Of a stretch of 21,693 nucleotides of DNA, positions 6,829-13,873 are shown in pieces. Numbering within the stretch: position 1 is the stretch's first letter; every line of letters begins with the position of its first letter. The DNA is from a virus. The notes below the pieces were generated by a model. It ran no database searches. It was not told the DNA's origin and saw only the letters and a program-made list of their open reading frames with translations. A program made the translations under genes and the position numbers. The stretch spans positions 1 to 21,693 of IMG/VR virus record IMGVR_UViG_3300035458_000013. One strand, given 5' to 3'.

Positions 6829-8361
6829 CTGAAGCTCGGCGACGGCCTGGCGCTGCCGCTCGACGTGGTCACCGAAAAGCTCGCGTTCCTCGGGCGGACG
6901 GGCACCGGGAAGACCTACGCCGCCATGAAGCTCGCGGAGTTGATGCTCGAGGCCGGCGCCCAGGTTCTCGCGCTCGACGCGGTGGGGAAGTGGTACGGCC
7001 TCCGCGTCGACGGCGCCGGGCCCGGGTTTCCGATTCCCGTGTTCGGCGGCCTGAACGGCGACTTCCCCCTCGAGGCGACGGGCGGCAAGTTGATGGCGGA
7101 GGTCGTGACGGAGCGGGGCATCTCCGCCGTCCTCGACGTGAGCCAGTTCACGCATGGCGAGCAGACCCGGTTCGCCCTCGACTTCGCCACCCAGTTCTTC
7201 CAGCGCAAGAAGGCCTCGCCCTCCGCCGTGCACCTGGTGCTCGAGGAGTGCCAGGAGTTCGTGCCCCAGAACGCGATGCCCGGCGAGCAGGCGATGCTCT
7301 CCGCCTTCGAACGGCTCTGGAAGCTCGGGCGGAACTTCGGGGTCGGCGGAAGCCTCATCTCCCAGCGCCCCCAGGAGATCAACAAGAAGGCGCTGAACCA
7401 GACGGGCACCCTCTTCGTGTTCGGGATGACCGGCCCCCAGGAGCGCAAGGCGATCGAGTCGTGGGTCAGCGCCCAGGGCATCAACGAGGACATCGGCGAG
7501 GTCCTGCCCACGCTGCAGCAGGGTCAGCCACACGTCTGGAGCCCGACCTTCCTGGGCGTCTCGAAGACGGTCCGCATCGCCGAGAAGCGGACGGCGGACG
7601 TGTCCGCGACGCCGAAGTTCGGGGCCCGGGCGAAGGAGCGGCCACTGACGCCGATCGACGGCGAGCAGCTCCGCACCCAGATGGCCGCGACGATCGAACG
7701 GGCGAAGGCCGACGACCGGAAGGAGCTGCGGCAGCGCATCGTCGCCCTCGAGCGCGAGCTCCGCCAGACGAAGACGGCCGTACCCGCGCCGGCCGCGGCC
7801 GCGGACACCGCGAAGACGGACGCCCTCATCCAGGACCAGCTGCGCGACATCGTCCGGCTGCAGGGCCTGGCCGCCACGCACATCGACAAGCAGCTTGAGC
7901 TGCTGCAGCGGCACGCCCGCGAAGAAGCCGAGCGGTGGGAGCGCCTGGCCCGGAAGGCCGAGGAGTGGATCGCGACGTTTCGAGCCACGACCCGCGCGGC
8001 CGCGCAACCCGTCCGGGAGCCGCGGTCTGTCCCGACGCGGGCACCCGAGGCCGCCCGACGCGCCCCACACGTGGCTCCCCGAACCCGCGGTCAGGAGTCA
8101 GGGACCGACGCGGCGGTCTCGCCTGCCCAGCAGAAGATCCTCAACGGCCTGGCGTTCCTCGACGGGATCGGCGTCTCGCCGGCGGACAAGACGCAGCTCG
8201 CGCTGCTCGTCGGCGTCTCGCCCACGTCAGGTGGGTACTTCAACAACCTCGGGTCGCTCCGCTCCGCCGGACTGATTGACTACCCCGCCGGCGGCATGAC
8301 GGCCGTCGAGCAGCAGACCGCCCACGTCCGGCGCCTCACCGACGACGTGGAGGCCGCATGA
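6823..8361 (+). CDS. HerA/FtsK-type (DUF87-like) ATPase with C-terminal winged helix
   Basis: The product has 512 residues. The Walker A motif GRTGTGKT is at 24-31. LDVSQF at 104-109 is a conserved strand of this ATPase group. The Walker B region is HLVLEECQEF (137-146) with E141/E142, and LISQRPQ (178-184) carries the sensor and arginine residues. The architecture fits ring-forming HerA/FtsK-superfamily motors that move along or remodel DNA. Residues 280-385 form charged coiled coils broken by an Ala/Pro linker (320-330). Residues 395-430 are disordered. Residues about 432-495 form a winged helix (SPAQQKILNGLAFLDGIG onwards). No NurA-like nuclease is adjacent, so a DNA end-resection pair as in HerA-NurA is not supported. 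The GTG start was chosen for its overlap with the upstream stop and because the Walker A spacing is normal. Confidence 0.85.
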   Translation: MKLKLGDGLALPLDVVTEKLAFLGRTGTGKTYAAMKLAELMLEAGAQVLALDAVGKWYGLRVDGAGPGFPIPVFGGLNGDFPLEATGGKLMAEVVTERGISAVLDVSQFTHGEQTRFALDFATQFFQRKKASPSAVHLVLEECQEFVPQNAMPGEQAMLSAFERLWKLGRNFGVGGSLISQRPQEINKKALNQTGTLFVFGMTGPQERKAIESWVSAQGINEDIGEVLPTLQQGQPHVWSPTFLGVSKTVRIAEKRTADVSATPKFGARAKERPLTPIDGEQLRTQMAATIERAKADDRKELRQRIVALERELRQTKTAVPAPAAAADTAKTDALIQDQLRDIVRLQGLAATHIDKQLELLQRHAREEAERWERLARKAEEWIATFRATTRAAAQPVREPRSVPTRAPEAARRAPHVAPRTRGQESGTDAAVSPAQQKILNGLAFLDGIGVSPADKTQLALLVGVSPTSGGYFNNLGSLRSAGLIDYPAGGMTAVEQQTAHVRRLTDDVEAA

Positions 8362-8507
8362 CGCCCCGCGCCGCACGCACCCGCGCCTGCCGCGAGCAAC
8401 ACCGCGCGGCCGGTCGCTGCGCCAACTGCGGGCGCCCCTCCGAGCGCTTCTACCGCTGCCTCCGCTGCCGGCTCGGACACGCGGGACGGGCGAGGAGGGC
8501 CTCGTGA
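8358..8507 (+). CDS. 49-residue zinc-ribbon protein
   Basis: The ATG at 8358 overlaps the ATPase stop (ATGA), and the TGA at 8505-8507 overlaps the GTG of the small terminase gene. The product is very basic. It has a CANCGRPSERFYRCLRC core: C21-x2-C24 and C34-x2-C37, a four-cysteine zinc ribbon. Short proteins of this type are common just before or within phage packaging modules and may bind nucleic acid, but no specific role can be given. The double overlap with both neighbours is good evidence that it is a real gene. Confidence 0.65.
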   Translation: MTPRAARTRACREQHRAAGRCANCGRPSERFYRCLRCRLGHAGRARRAS

Positions 8508-9097
8508 CCCGCAAGCGCCACGTGGTGGCCGCCAAGGCGAAGGCGCGGCCGACGCAGACCCGGGCGGCCGCGAAGCCAGTCGCCATCGTGGTGAGGCCAC
8601 CGAAACCCTTCGCCGACCTTTGCCATCCGAACGCCCGCGCGCAACGGGCTTTCCTGATCGCCTACGCGAAAACGGGCATCATCACGCTCGCGGCGGCCGC
8701 GGCCCGGGTGGACCGGCACTCGCACCTCAACTGGCTGGCCTACGATGGTCGGGGCGGAGAAGCCTACCGCCTCGCCTTCTCCGAGGCTGAGGAGATGGCG
8801 GCCGACGTGCTCGAAGCGGAGGCGCGCCGGCGCGCCGTGGAGGGCCTGGTCCGCTATCGCTTCGACAAGCAGGGGAATCCGCTCCTGCACCCGCTGACGA
8901 AGAAGCCCTACTACGAGCTGGAATACAGCGACGCGCTCCTGCAGCAGCAGCTCCGCGCGAACCGGCCGGAGAAGTACCGCGAGCGGCTGGAACACACCGG
9001 TAAGGACGGCGGGCCGATTCTGATCGAGCCCGTGGTGGAGAAGCTCCGCGCGCGCCTTGAAGCGCAGGCGTCTTCGACGCGGGAGCCGTCGAAGTGA
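8504..9097 (+). CDS. terS: Terminase small subunit
   Basis: The product has 197 residues. The basic N-terminal 35 residues are probably flexible. Residues about 43-80 form a helix-turn-helix of the terminase small-subunit type: ARAQRAFLIAYAKTGIITLA, then AAARVDRHSHLNWL. The following block has the typical EAYRLAFSEAEEMAADVLEA and EARRRAVEGL helices. The YSDALLQQQLRANRPEKYRE segment (141-160) is characteristic of many small subunits. This protein recognises the phage DNA packaging site and hands the DNA to the large subunit. The gene directly precedes, and overlaps by four bases (GTGA), the large-subunit gene, which supports the call. Confidence 0.85.
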   Translation: MTRKRHVVAAKAKARPTQTRAAAKPVAIVVRPPKPFADLCHPNARAQRAFLIAYAKTGIITLAAAAARVDRHSHLNWLAYDGRGGEAYRLAFSEAEEMAADVLEAEARRRAVEGLVRYRFDKQGNPLLHPLTKKPYYELEYSDALLQQQLRANRPEKYRERLEHTGKDGGPILIEPVVEKLRARLEAQASSTREPSK

Positions 9098-10566
9098 CGA
9101 CGGACCTCGCAGCCCTGCGCACCGACCTGCTGCGCCTGACGCCGAGCGAGCGCGCGGCGGCGCTGGCCTCGCTGAGCGAGTCGGAAGCGCAGGCGCTGTA
9201 TTACAACTGGCGCTTCTGGGCGCGGCCGGCGCAACTTCCCCCGCCGGGGCCGTGGACCGTCTGGGTGCTCATGCCCGGACGCGGGTACGGGAAGACCAGA
9301 GCCGGCGCCGAGTGGGTCATCGAGCAGGCGCAGACACCGGAGACGCGGATCGCGCTCGTGGCCAACATCCCCTCGGACGCGCGCGACGTGCTCATCGAGG
9401 GCGAGTCGGGCATCCTGCCGTATTCGCCGCCCTGGTTCCGCCCGCACTACGAGCCGTCGAAGCGGCGCCTGACCTGGCCGAACGGGTCGATCGCGCGCAC
9501 GTTCTCGGCGCAGGTGCCCGACGAATTGCGCGGCCCCCAGCATCACAAGGCGTGGTGCGACGAGTTGTGCAAGTGGCGCAATCCGCAGGACACGTTCGAC
9601 ATGCTGATGTTCGGCCTGCGCCTCGGCGACAACCCGCAGGCCGTCATCACGACGACGCCGCGGCCCATCCCGACATTCAAGGCGATCCTCGCGGATGCGG
9701 CGACGGTCATCACGCGCGGGTCCACCTACGAGAACGCGGCAAACGTCGCGCCCGCGTTCCTGCGCCAGATTCTCAAAGCCTACGAGGGCACGAAACTCGG
9801 CCAGCAGGAGCTGCACGGGCAACTCGTCGAGCAGGTGGACGGGGCGCTGTGGACGCGCGACCTCATCGAGCGGGCGCGCGTGCGCTCGGCCCCGGCGTTG
9901 AAACGCATCGTGGTGGCGATCGACCCGGCCGCCACGAGCGGGGCCGATGCGGACGAGACGGGCATCGTCGTGGCGGGCATCGACGCGGCGGGCGAGGGCT
10001 ACGTGCTCGACGACCTGAGCGGCCGCTACTCGCCGGACGGCTGGGCCTCGCGGGCGGTCGCCGCGGCGAATGCGCAGGGCGCGGACCGCATCATCGCCGA
10101 GGCCAACAACGGCGGCGAGATGGTGGAGTTCACGATCCGCACGGTGGACAAGAACGCGAGCTATCGCGCGGTCCATGCGAGCCGGGGGAAGCGCACGCGC
10201 GCGGAGCCCGTCGCCGCGCTCTACGAACAGCAGAAGGTCCACCACGTCGGCCTCTTCGCGGAACTCGAAGATCAGCTCTGCACCTGGGAGGCGACGAGCG
10301 GCGACTCCTCGCCCGACCGACTCGACGCGCTCGTGTGGGCTTTGACGGACCTGATGCTGGACGGGCGCAGCGGGTTTCTCTCGTGGATGGAGCAGAAAGC
10401 CACGGCGGCGTCCGCGCCGGCCCCGGAGACGCATGGGGCGAGCGAGGACGATCTCGTGCTGGCGCACCAGGCGTGCCGCATCAAGGGCGGCGTGCGGACT
10501 GTCGCCGTGGACGGGCGGCTGAAGTGCTCGAAGTGCGGGTGCGATCTCGGGAGGGCGAACACGTGA
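9094..10566 (+). CDS. terL: Terminase large subunit (packaging ATPase-nuclease) with zinc-ribbon-like tail
   Basis: The product has 490 residues. The Walker A motif is PGRGYGKT (61-68) and the Walker B region is KAWCDEL (152-158, D156/E157). TTTPRP (187-192) matches the coupling motif. The RNase H-like nuclease domain has its acidic residues at D277 (AIDPAA), E336 (IAEANNGG) and D411 (DRLDALVWAL). This is the motor that cuts concatemeric DNA and pumps it into the prohead through the portal. The sequence resembles the COG5323/Terminase_6 group. After the usual end (about residue 430) there is an additional tail with C461, C478, C481 and C483 (LKCSKCGCDL), a possible zinc ribbon. The GTG start overlaps the small-subunit stop. 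Confidence 0.95.
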   Translation: MTTDLAALRTDLLRLTPSERAAALASLSESEAQALYYNWRFWARPAQLPPPGPWTVWVLMPGRGYGKTRAGAEWVIEQAQTPETRIALVANIPSDARDVLIEGESGILPYSPPWFRPHYEPSKRRLTWPNGSIARTFSAQVPDELRGPQHHKAWCDELCKWRNPQDTFDMLMFGLRLGDNPQAVITTTPRPIPTFKAILADAATVITRGSTYENAANVAPAFLRQILKAYEGTKLGQQELHGQLVEQVDGALWTRDLIERARVRSAPALKRIVVAIDPAATSGADADETGIVVAGIDAAGEGYVLDDLSGRYSPDGWASRAVAAANAQGADRIIAEANNGGEMVEFTIRTVDKNASYRAVHASRGKRTRAEPVAALYEQQKVHHVGLFAELEDQLCTWEATSGDSSPDRLDALVWALTDLMLDGRSGFLSWMEQKATAASAPAPETHGASEDDLVLAHQACRIKGGVRTVAVDGRLKCSKCGCDLGRANT

Positions 10567-10572
10567 GCACGT

Positions 10573-10697
10573 GGCGGGTCGAGGCCGGGCTAGGCGCGGC
10601 GGGGTGAGGCCGGGTCTGGTTCGGCATGGATCTCCGACGTGGCTGGGCAAGGAATGTGGCAGGGCAAAGCCGGGTCGGGCTAGGCGCGGCGGGGAAC
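10573..10697 (+). repeat. Degenerate 5-bp GGNNN repeat
   Basis: From 10573 to 10632, eleven of twelve consecutive 5-bp units start with GG on the + strand. Three further units (10641-10655) are in a shifted phase, and eight units (10658-10697) return to the first phase, again nearly all starting with GG. The three middle bases vary freely. A 19-bp exact repeat at 10586-10604 and 10676-10694 lies inside it, 90 bp (18 units) apart. Four GG pairs spaced by three bases is also a two-tetrad G-quadruplex motif. The block starts seven bases after the terminase stop. Confidence 0.75.
10586..10694 (+). repeat. 19-bp exact direct repeat pair
   Basis: The sequence CGGGCTAGGCGCGGCGGGG occurs at 10586-10604 and again at 10676-10694, exactly 90 bp apart. 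Both copies lie in the GGNNN repeat region and in the same 5-bp phase. The pair could be what remains of a tandem duplication, or a recombination substrate. Confidence 0.8.
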
Positions 10698-10802
10698 TGG
10701 GTCGCCCTGCTCTGGCTGGCGCGGCCTCGGGCGCCCAACACCTGCTCGTGGCTCGGCGTCACGGTGCAGTGGGATCACGTTCAGGACACGGAGGCTCCAT
10801 GA
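10626..10802 (+). CDS. Candidate 58-residue ORF within the terminase-portal insert
   Basis: ATG at 10626 opens a frame that ends in TGA at 10800-10802, overlapping the ATG (10799) of the HTH gene in the ATGA arrangement used by most genes here. The first 23 residues are read from the GGNNN repeat (MDLRRGWARNVAGQSRVGLG). The second half is less biased: PRAPNTCSWLGVTVQWDH and then VQDTEAP, with tryptophans and no stop until the overlap. No clear ribosome-binding site precedes ATG 10626. It may be a small coupled gene or the open frame may be accidental. No family is recognised. Confidence 0.4.
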   Translation: MDLRRGWARNVAGQSRVGLGAAGNWVALLWLARPRAPNTCSWLGVTVQWDHVQDTEAP

Positions 10803-11044
10803 CGAGTGACCAGTTCGAGCAGGCAGTGCTCGCGGGCAAGGCCCTCATCGAAATCGGCCGGCACGAGGATTCCGTCACCGTGCTCGTGGCGGCAGCCGTC
10901 CTCGACGTGTCGGCCGAGTGCGTCTACCGCTACGTCCGCGACGGCGTGCTGAAGGCGCACCACTTCGGCCGCTACCGGAAGCGCATCCGCATCCCCTGCG
11001 ACGAACTGCACCGGTTCGTTCACGGCGCGCGGGTGCGCGCATGA
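10799..11044 (+). CDS. Excisionase-family helix-turn-helix protein
   Basis: The product has 81 residues. ATG at 10799 was chosen because GGAGG lies 4 bases upstream; extending the frame back to GTG 10571 adds only repeat-derived, low-complexity residues. Residues 27-75 match the excisionase/MerR-like HTH_17 fold: TVLVAAAVLDVSAECVYRYV is the turn and recognition helix, then RDGVLKAHHFGRYRKRIRIP is the wing, ending in DELHRFV. Such proteins act as small DNA-binding regulators or recombination directionality factors. No integrase is in the window, so an excision role cannot be claimed. Sitting between terminase and portal is unusual and suggests a moron-like insertion. The stop overlaps the next ATG (ATGA). 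Confidence 0.8.
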   Translation: MTSDQFEQAVLAGKALIEIGRHEDSVTVLVAAAVLDVSAECVYRYVRDGVLKAHHFGRYRKRIRIPCDELHRFVHGARVRA

Positions 11045-11340
11045 GCGGTCCTATGGCCAACACCACGATTCGCAACGACGAGCTGCGTTCCTTGCCGATC
11101 GGAACCGAGCTGCTCTTTTCGTCCAGTGTGGAGCCCGCGCGGTCGATCCAGATGCGGCTGGCCCAACGGTGGACGATGTTCGACCCGCCCGGTCAGGTCA
11201 TCGTCATCCTGGAGGCCGTGTACCTGCCAGGCGTGACGGTGTCGATCGCGTTCAACCCCGATCGCTCACTGGGATCCGACGAACTGACGCTCTCGGTGTC
11301 TGACGACCCCGCCCCCGAATACGACGATAGGCTACCGTAG
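11041..11340 (+). CDS. Small protein of unknown function
   Basis: The product has 99 residues from ATG at 11041, overlapping the HTH stop. It has no cysteines or membrane helix and a beta-rich pattern: GTELLFSSSVEPARSIQMRL, GQVIVILEAVYLPGVTVSIA and ELTLSVSDDP alternate hydrophobic residues. The acidic C-terminus YDDRLP is encoded by the first copy of a 20-bp tandem duplication, whose last bases form the TAG stop. An ATG at 11053 is an alternative start. The fold cannot be named. Its companion role with the HTH protein is an inference from the overlap. Confidence 0.6.
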   Translation: MSGPMANTTIRNDELRSLPIGTELLFSSSVEPARSIQMRLAQRWTMFDPPGQVIVILEAVYLPGVTVSIAFNPDRSLGSDELTLSVSDDPAPEYDDRLP

Positions 11341-11360
11341 ACGACGATAGGCTACCGTAG
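11321..11360 (+). repeat. Perfect 20-bp tandem duplication
   Basis: The 20-mer ACGACGATAGGCTACCGTAG is present twice without spacer (11321-11340 and 11341-11360). The flanking bases differ, so the duplicated unit is exactly 20 bp. The first copy encodes the last codons and TAG stop of the upstream gene. The second lies between that stop and the portal start at 11373. There is a short inner symmetry, TAG-G-CTA. It could be a slippage duplication, a small operator pair upstream of the portal, or an assembly artefact. Confidence 0.85.
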
Positions 11361-11372
11361 TAACATCTCACG

Positions 11373-13274
11373 GTGGACACCTCAGCGGGTGGGGTCCATC
11401 GTGAGGTCGTGCATGCCGACCTGTCGATCGGCCCGTTCCGCCTGACGATTGGCCGTCCCGCCGATCCGGTCGCCGCATCCTCGCCTGACCCGATCACCAA
11501 AGCCGCCTCCCCGGCGGCGGTGTCGGCGTCACCCGCCACGTTCACCGCCGCTCCTGCCGCCGGCATTCGTCCCGACCCCGGCGCCACCCCTCCCGGCCAG
11601 CCGACCGCCGACCCGATCCGCTACCAGTATCCCTGGAACCGCAACGCCGTCTGGACGCCCCGCGCGGGCGAGACGACGCCGTTCCAGACGCTGCGCAATC
11701 TCGCCAAGGTCTGCTGGGAGATCTTCGCGTGCAAGGAGACGCGCAAGGAGCAACTCCAGTCGCTCGACTGGGACATCGTCCCGCGCGACAAGCACACCGG
11801 CAGCAATGAGCAGGCGAACATCGCCCGGGTGCGGGCCTTCTTCGCCAAGCCGGACGGGGAGACGCCCTTCCGGTCCTGGCTGGGCACGGCCATCGAGGAC
11901 GTGCTTGTGATCGACGCCCTGAGCCTCTACCGCCGCAAGACGCGCGGCGGGGCCTTCTACGGCCTGGAGATCGTCGACGGGGCCACCATCCTCCCGCTGC
12001 TCGATGCCCGCGGCCGGACGCCCGCCCCGCCGTCCACGGCCTATCGTCAAGTCATCTGGGGCCAGCCGATCGAGGGCGGCGACTGCACGCGCGAGCAGCT
12101 GATCTACCGGCCGCGCGTGAATGCCGTCAACAGCCCCTACGGCATGTCGCCGACTGAGGCCGTGTTGCTGACGGTCAACGCCGCGCTGTCGCGCCGCGTC
12201 TTCGACCTGCAGTACTACGCCGAGGGCAACGTGCCCGAGGGCTTCGCCACGCTGCCGGACACCTGGACGCCCGACCAGATGACGCAGTTCCAGGAGCACT
12301 TCAACAGCCTCGGGTCGGGCTACTCCACGGAGCGCAGTCGGATCAAGTTTCTGCCGGCGTCGACGGGCGAGAAGTTCATCCGCTTTCAGGAGCGCGACCA
12401 CGACACGAAGTTTGACGAGTTCCTCGTCAAGGTCGCCTGCGCGGCGTTCGCGGTCCCGCCCAGCGAGATCGGCTTCACGGCCGACGTCAACAAGTCCACC
12501 GCGAAGGCTCAGCAGGACATCGCGTATCGCCGCGGCGTCCGGCCGCTGTGCAACTACTTCAAGGATCTCTTCGACGAAGTCATCGCCTTCGATCTCGGCC
12601 TGCCGCAACTCGAATGGGCATGGGCGGCCGGCGAATCCGAGGACCGGCTGCGCCAAGCCGAGATCGACAAGATTTACGTCGAGATCGGCAAGAACTCGAT
12701 CGATGAGTTGCGCGCCCGCGACGGCGAAGAACTGATCGGGATGGGGAACGCCATCTACCTGACGGATGGACCGCGCTTCGTCGCGGATCTCATCTCGGGC
12801 ATCGACGACGACCCAACCACGACGGAGACGAGCGGCGCGCCGGGAGCCGAGGCGACGCCCGCACCGGGCGCCGAGCCCGTGACGGCGCAGCCCGACGCGG
12901 AGGCCGCGCACGCCGAAGCGGCCACGAAGGTAGCCGCCGTCGAGGCCGACCTTCGTAAGTGGCGCACGGTGGCCGTCAAGGCCGTCAAGTCCGGGAAGAC
13001 CGTCAAGGCGTTCACGTCCGAGGCCATTCCGCCCGCGCTCCACCAGGGCATCAGCCGTGCGCTCACGGCGGCCGTCTCGCCTGCGGACGTCGTCGCGGTG
13101 TTCGATGCCATCGAGAAGCGCGCGAAGACGGTCCGCACACGCGCCCAGATCGAAAAGCAGGTCCGGCAGCAGTCCTCCGCGTTCTTCGCGGCGCAGGGTG
13201 AGGCGCTCGCGCGCCATCTCCGCGCCCACATCCAAGCGGCCGGCGACGGGAACGGCGAGGTGGCCCGTGCATGA
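11373..13274 (+). CDS. Phage portal protein (HK97/SPP1-like)
   Basis: The product has 633 residues, starting at GTG 11373 (a GTG at 11409 is an alternative; neither has a strong ribosome-binding site). Residues 1-80 are Pro/Ala-rich, probably disordered, and longer than usual. The portal core (about 85-475) includes WNRNAVWTPRAG, the YRQVIWG strand, and NSPYGMSPTEAVLLTVNAAL followed by the QYYAEGNVPEGF helix-loop, which is the most recognisable portal signature. It also has FAVPPSEIGFTADVNKSTAK. The portal forms the dodecameric ring at the vertex through which terminase pumps DNA. A variable Thr/Ala/Pro linker (about 475-510) leads to a helical C-terminal domain (about 515-625) that may be a head-interior extension. 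The stop overlaps the next gene by ATGA. Confidence 0.92.
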   Translation: MDTSAGGVHREVVHADLSIGPFRLTIGRPADPVAASSPDPITKAASPAAVSASPATFTAAPAAGIRPDPGATPPGQPTADPIRYQYPWNRNAVWTPRAGETTPFQTLRNLAKVCWEIFACKETRKEQLQSLDWDIVPRDKHTGSNEQANIARVRAFFAKPDGETPFRSWLGTAIEDVLVIDALSLYRRKTRGGAFYGLEIVDGATILPLLDARGRTPAPPSTAYRQVIWGQPIEGGDCTREQLIYRPRVNAVNSPYGMSPTEAVLLTVNAALSRRVFDLQYYAEGNVPEGFATLPDTWTPDQMTQFQEHFNSLGSGYSTERSRIKFLPASTGEKFIRFQERDHDTKFDEFLVKVACAAFAVPPSEIGFTADVNKSTAKAQQDIAYRRGVRPLCNYFKDLFDEVIAFDLGLPQLEWAWAAGESEDRLRQAEIDKIYVEIGKNSIDELRARDGEELIGMGNAIYLTDGPRFVADLISGIDDDPTTTETSGAPGAEATPAPGAEPVTAQPDAEAAHAEAATKVAAVEADLRKWRTVAVKAVKSGKTVKAFTSEAIPPALHQGISRALTAAVSPADVVAVFDAIEKRAKTVRTRAQIEKQVRQQSSAFFAAQGEALARHLRAHIQAAGDGNGEVARA

Positions 13275-13870
13275 CCGTCCAGGACTTGAAGCGCCTGCTC
13301 GCGATCTTCCCGTGGGACCGCTGGATGGAGCGGTTTCAGGAGGAGTTCAAGCCGTTGCACGAGCAGCTGCTGACGGCCGGCGGCGAGGCGGGCGCGCATG
13401 CGGCGGGCGGCTCGTTCGACGTGGAGGCGCCCGAGGTACAGGCGTTTGCCGACCGCTACATCGGCGAGCGGATCGTGCAGCTGGACGAGACGACGCGGAC
13501 CGACGTGGTGGATCTGATCGAACGGACGTGGTCCGAGGCGCAGGCGGCCGAGACGGGGCCGACGGCCTTCGAGCTGGGCACGCTCATCGCCGACACGGTG
13601 CGGGAGCGGTTCGCGGGCTACGAACGCTGGCGCGCCGATCGGATTGCACGCACGGAGAGCGGGATCGCGTTCAACACGGGATCGCTCTTCGGCTACCGGC
13701 AGAACGGGCTCACGCGGGTCGAAGTCAGCGATGGGGACAGCGATCCGGAGTGCGAGGCGGTCAACGGCCGGGTCTGGACGCTCGAAGAAGCGATGGCGAA
13801 TCCGCTTGGCCATCCCAACTGCGAGCGGGAATTTCACCCGGCGCCCGAGGACGAGCCTGCTGAGGACTGA
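13271..13870 (+). CDS. Phage head morphogenesis protein (Mu F-like / SPP1 gp7-like)
   Basis: The product has 199 residues. The C-terminal part has the family pattern RADRIARTESGIAFNTGSLF (121-140), DSDPECEAVNG (157-166, C161) and NPLGHPNCEREF (177-188, H181 and C184). The Cys/His residues are conserved in Mu F-like minor head proteins and may bind metal. These proteins sit inside the head near the portal and help prohead assembly or DNA ejection. The N-terminal half is helical and variable. The ATG overlaps the portal stop, and this position between portal and protease is standard. Confidence 0.85.
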   Translation: MTVQDLKRLLAIFPWDRWMERFQEEFKPLHEQLLTAGGEAGAHAAGGSFDVEAPEVQAFADRYIGERIVQLDETTRTDVVDLIERTWSEAQAAETGPTAFELGTLIADTVRERFAGYERWRADRIARTESGIAFNTGSLFGYRQNGLTRVEVSDGDSDPECEAVNGRVWTLEEAMANPLGHPNCEREFHPAPEDEPAED

Positions 13871-13873
13871 CCC

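Noticed and set aside
10560-10573. Two CACGTG hexamers as a regulatory inverted repeat
   Set aside because: They are short, and the left one is within terminase codons. High G+C makes such 6-mers easy to meet by chance.
8911-10650. Long minus-strand ORF opposite terminase
   Set aside because: It lies antisense to the terminase subunits, whose catalytic motifs are intact; it has no supporting motif or neighbouring minus-strand gene.
10571-10798. N-terminal extension of the HTH protein back to GTG 10571
   Set aside because: The added residues are translated GGNNN repeat (Gly/Arg-rich). A GGAGG site immediately before ATG 10799 gives a better start.
11361-11372. Promoter immediately upstream of the portal gene
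   Set aside because: TAGTAACAT resembles a -10 element by eye, but no -35 partner at the right distance is visible and the host sigma-factor consensus is unknown.
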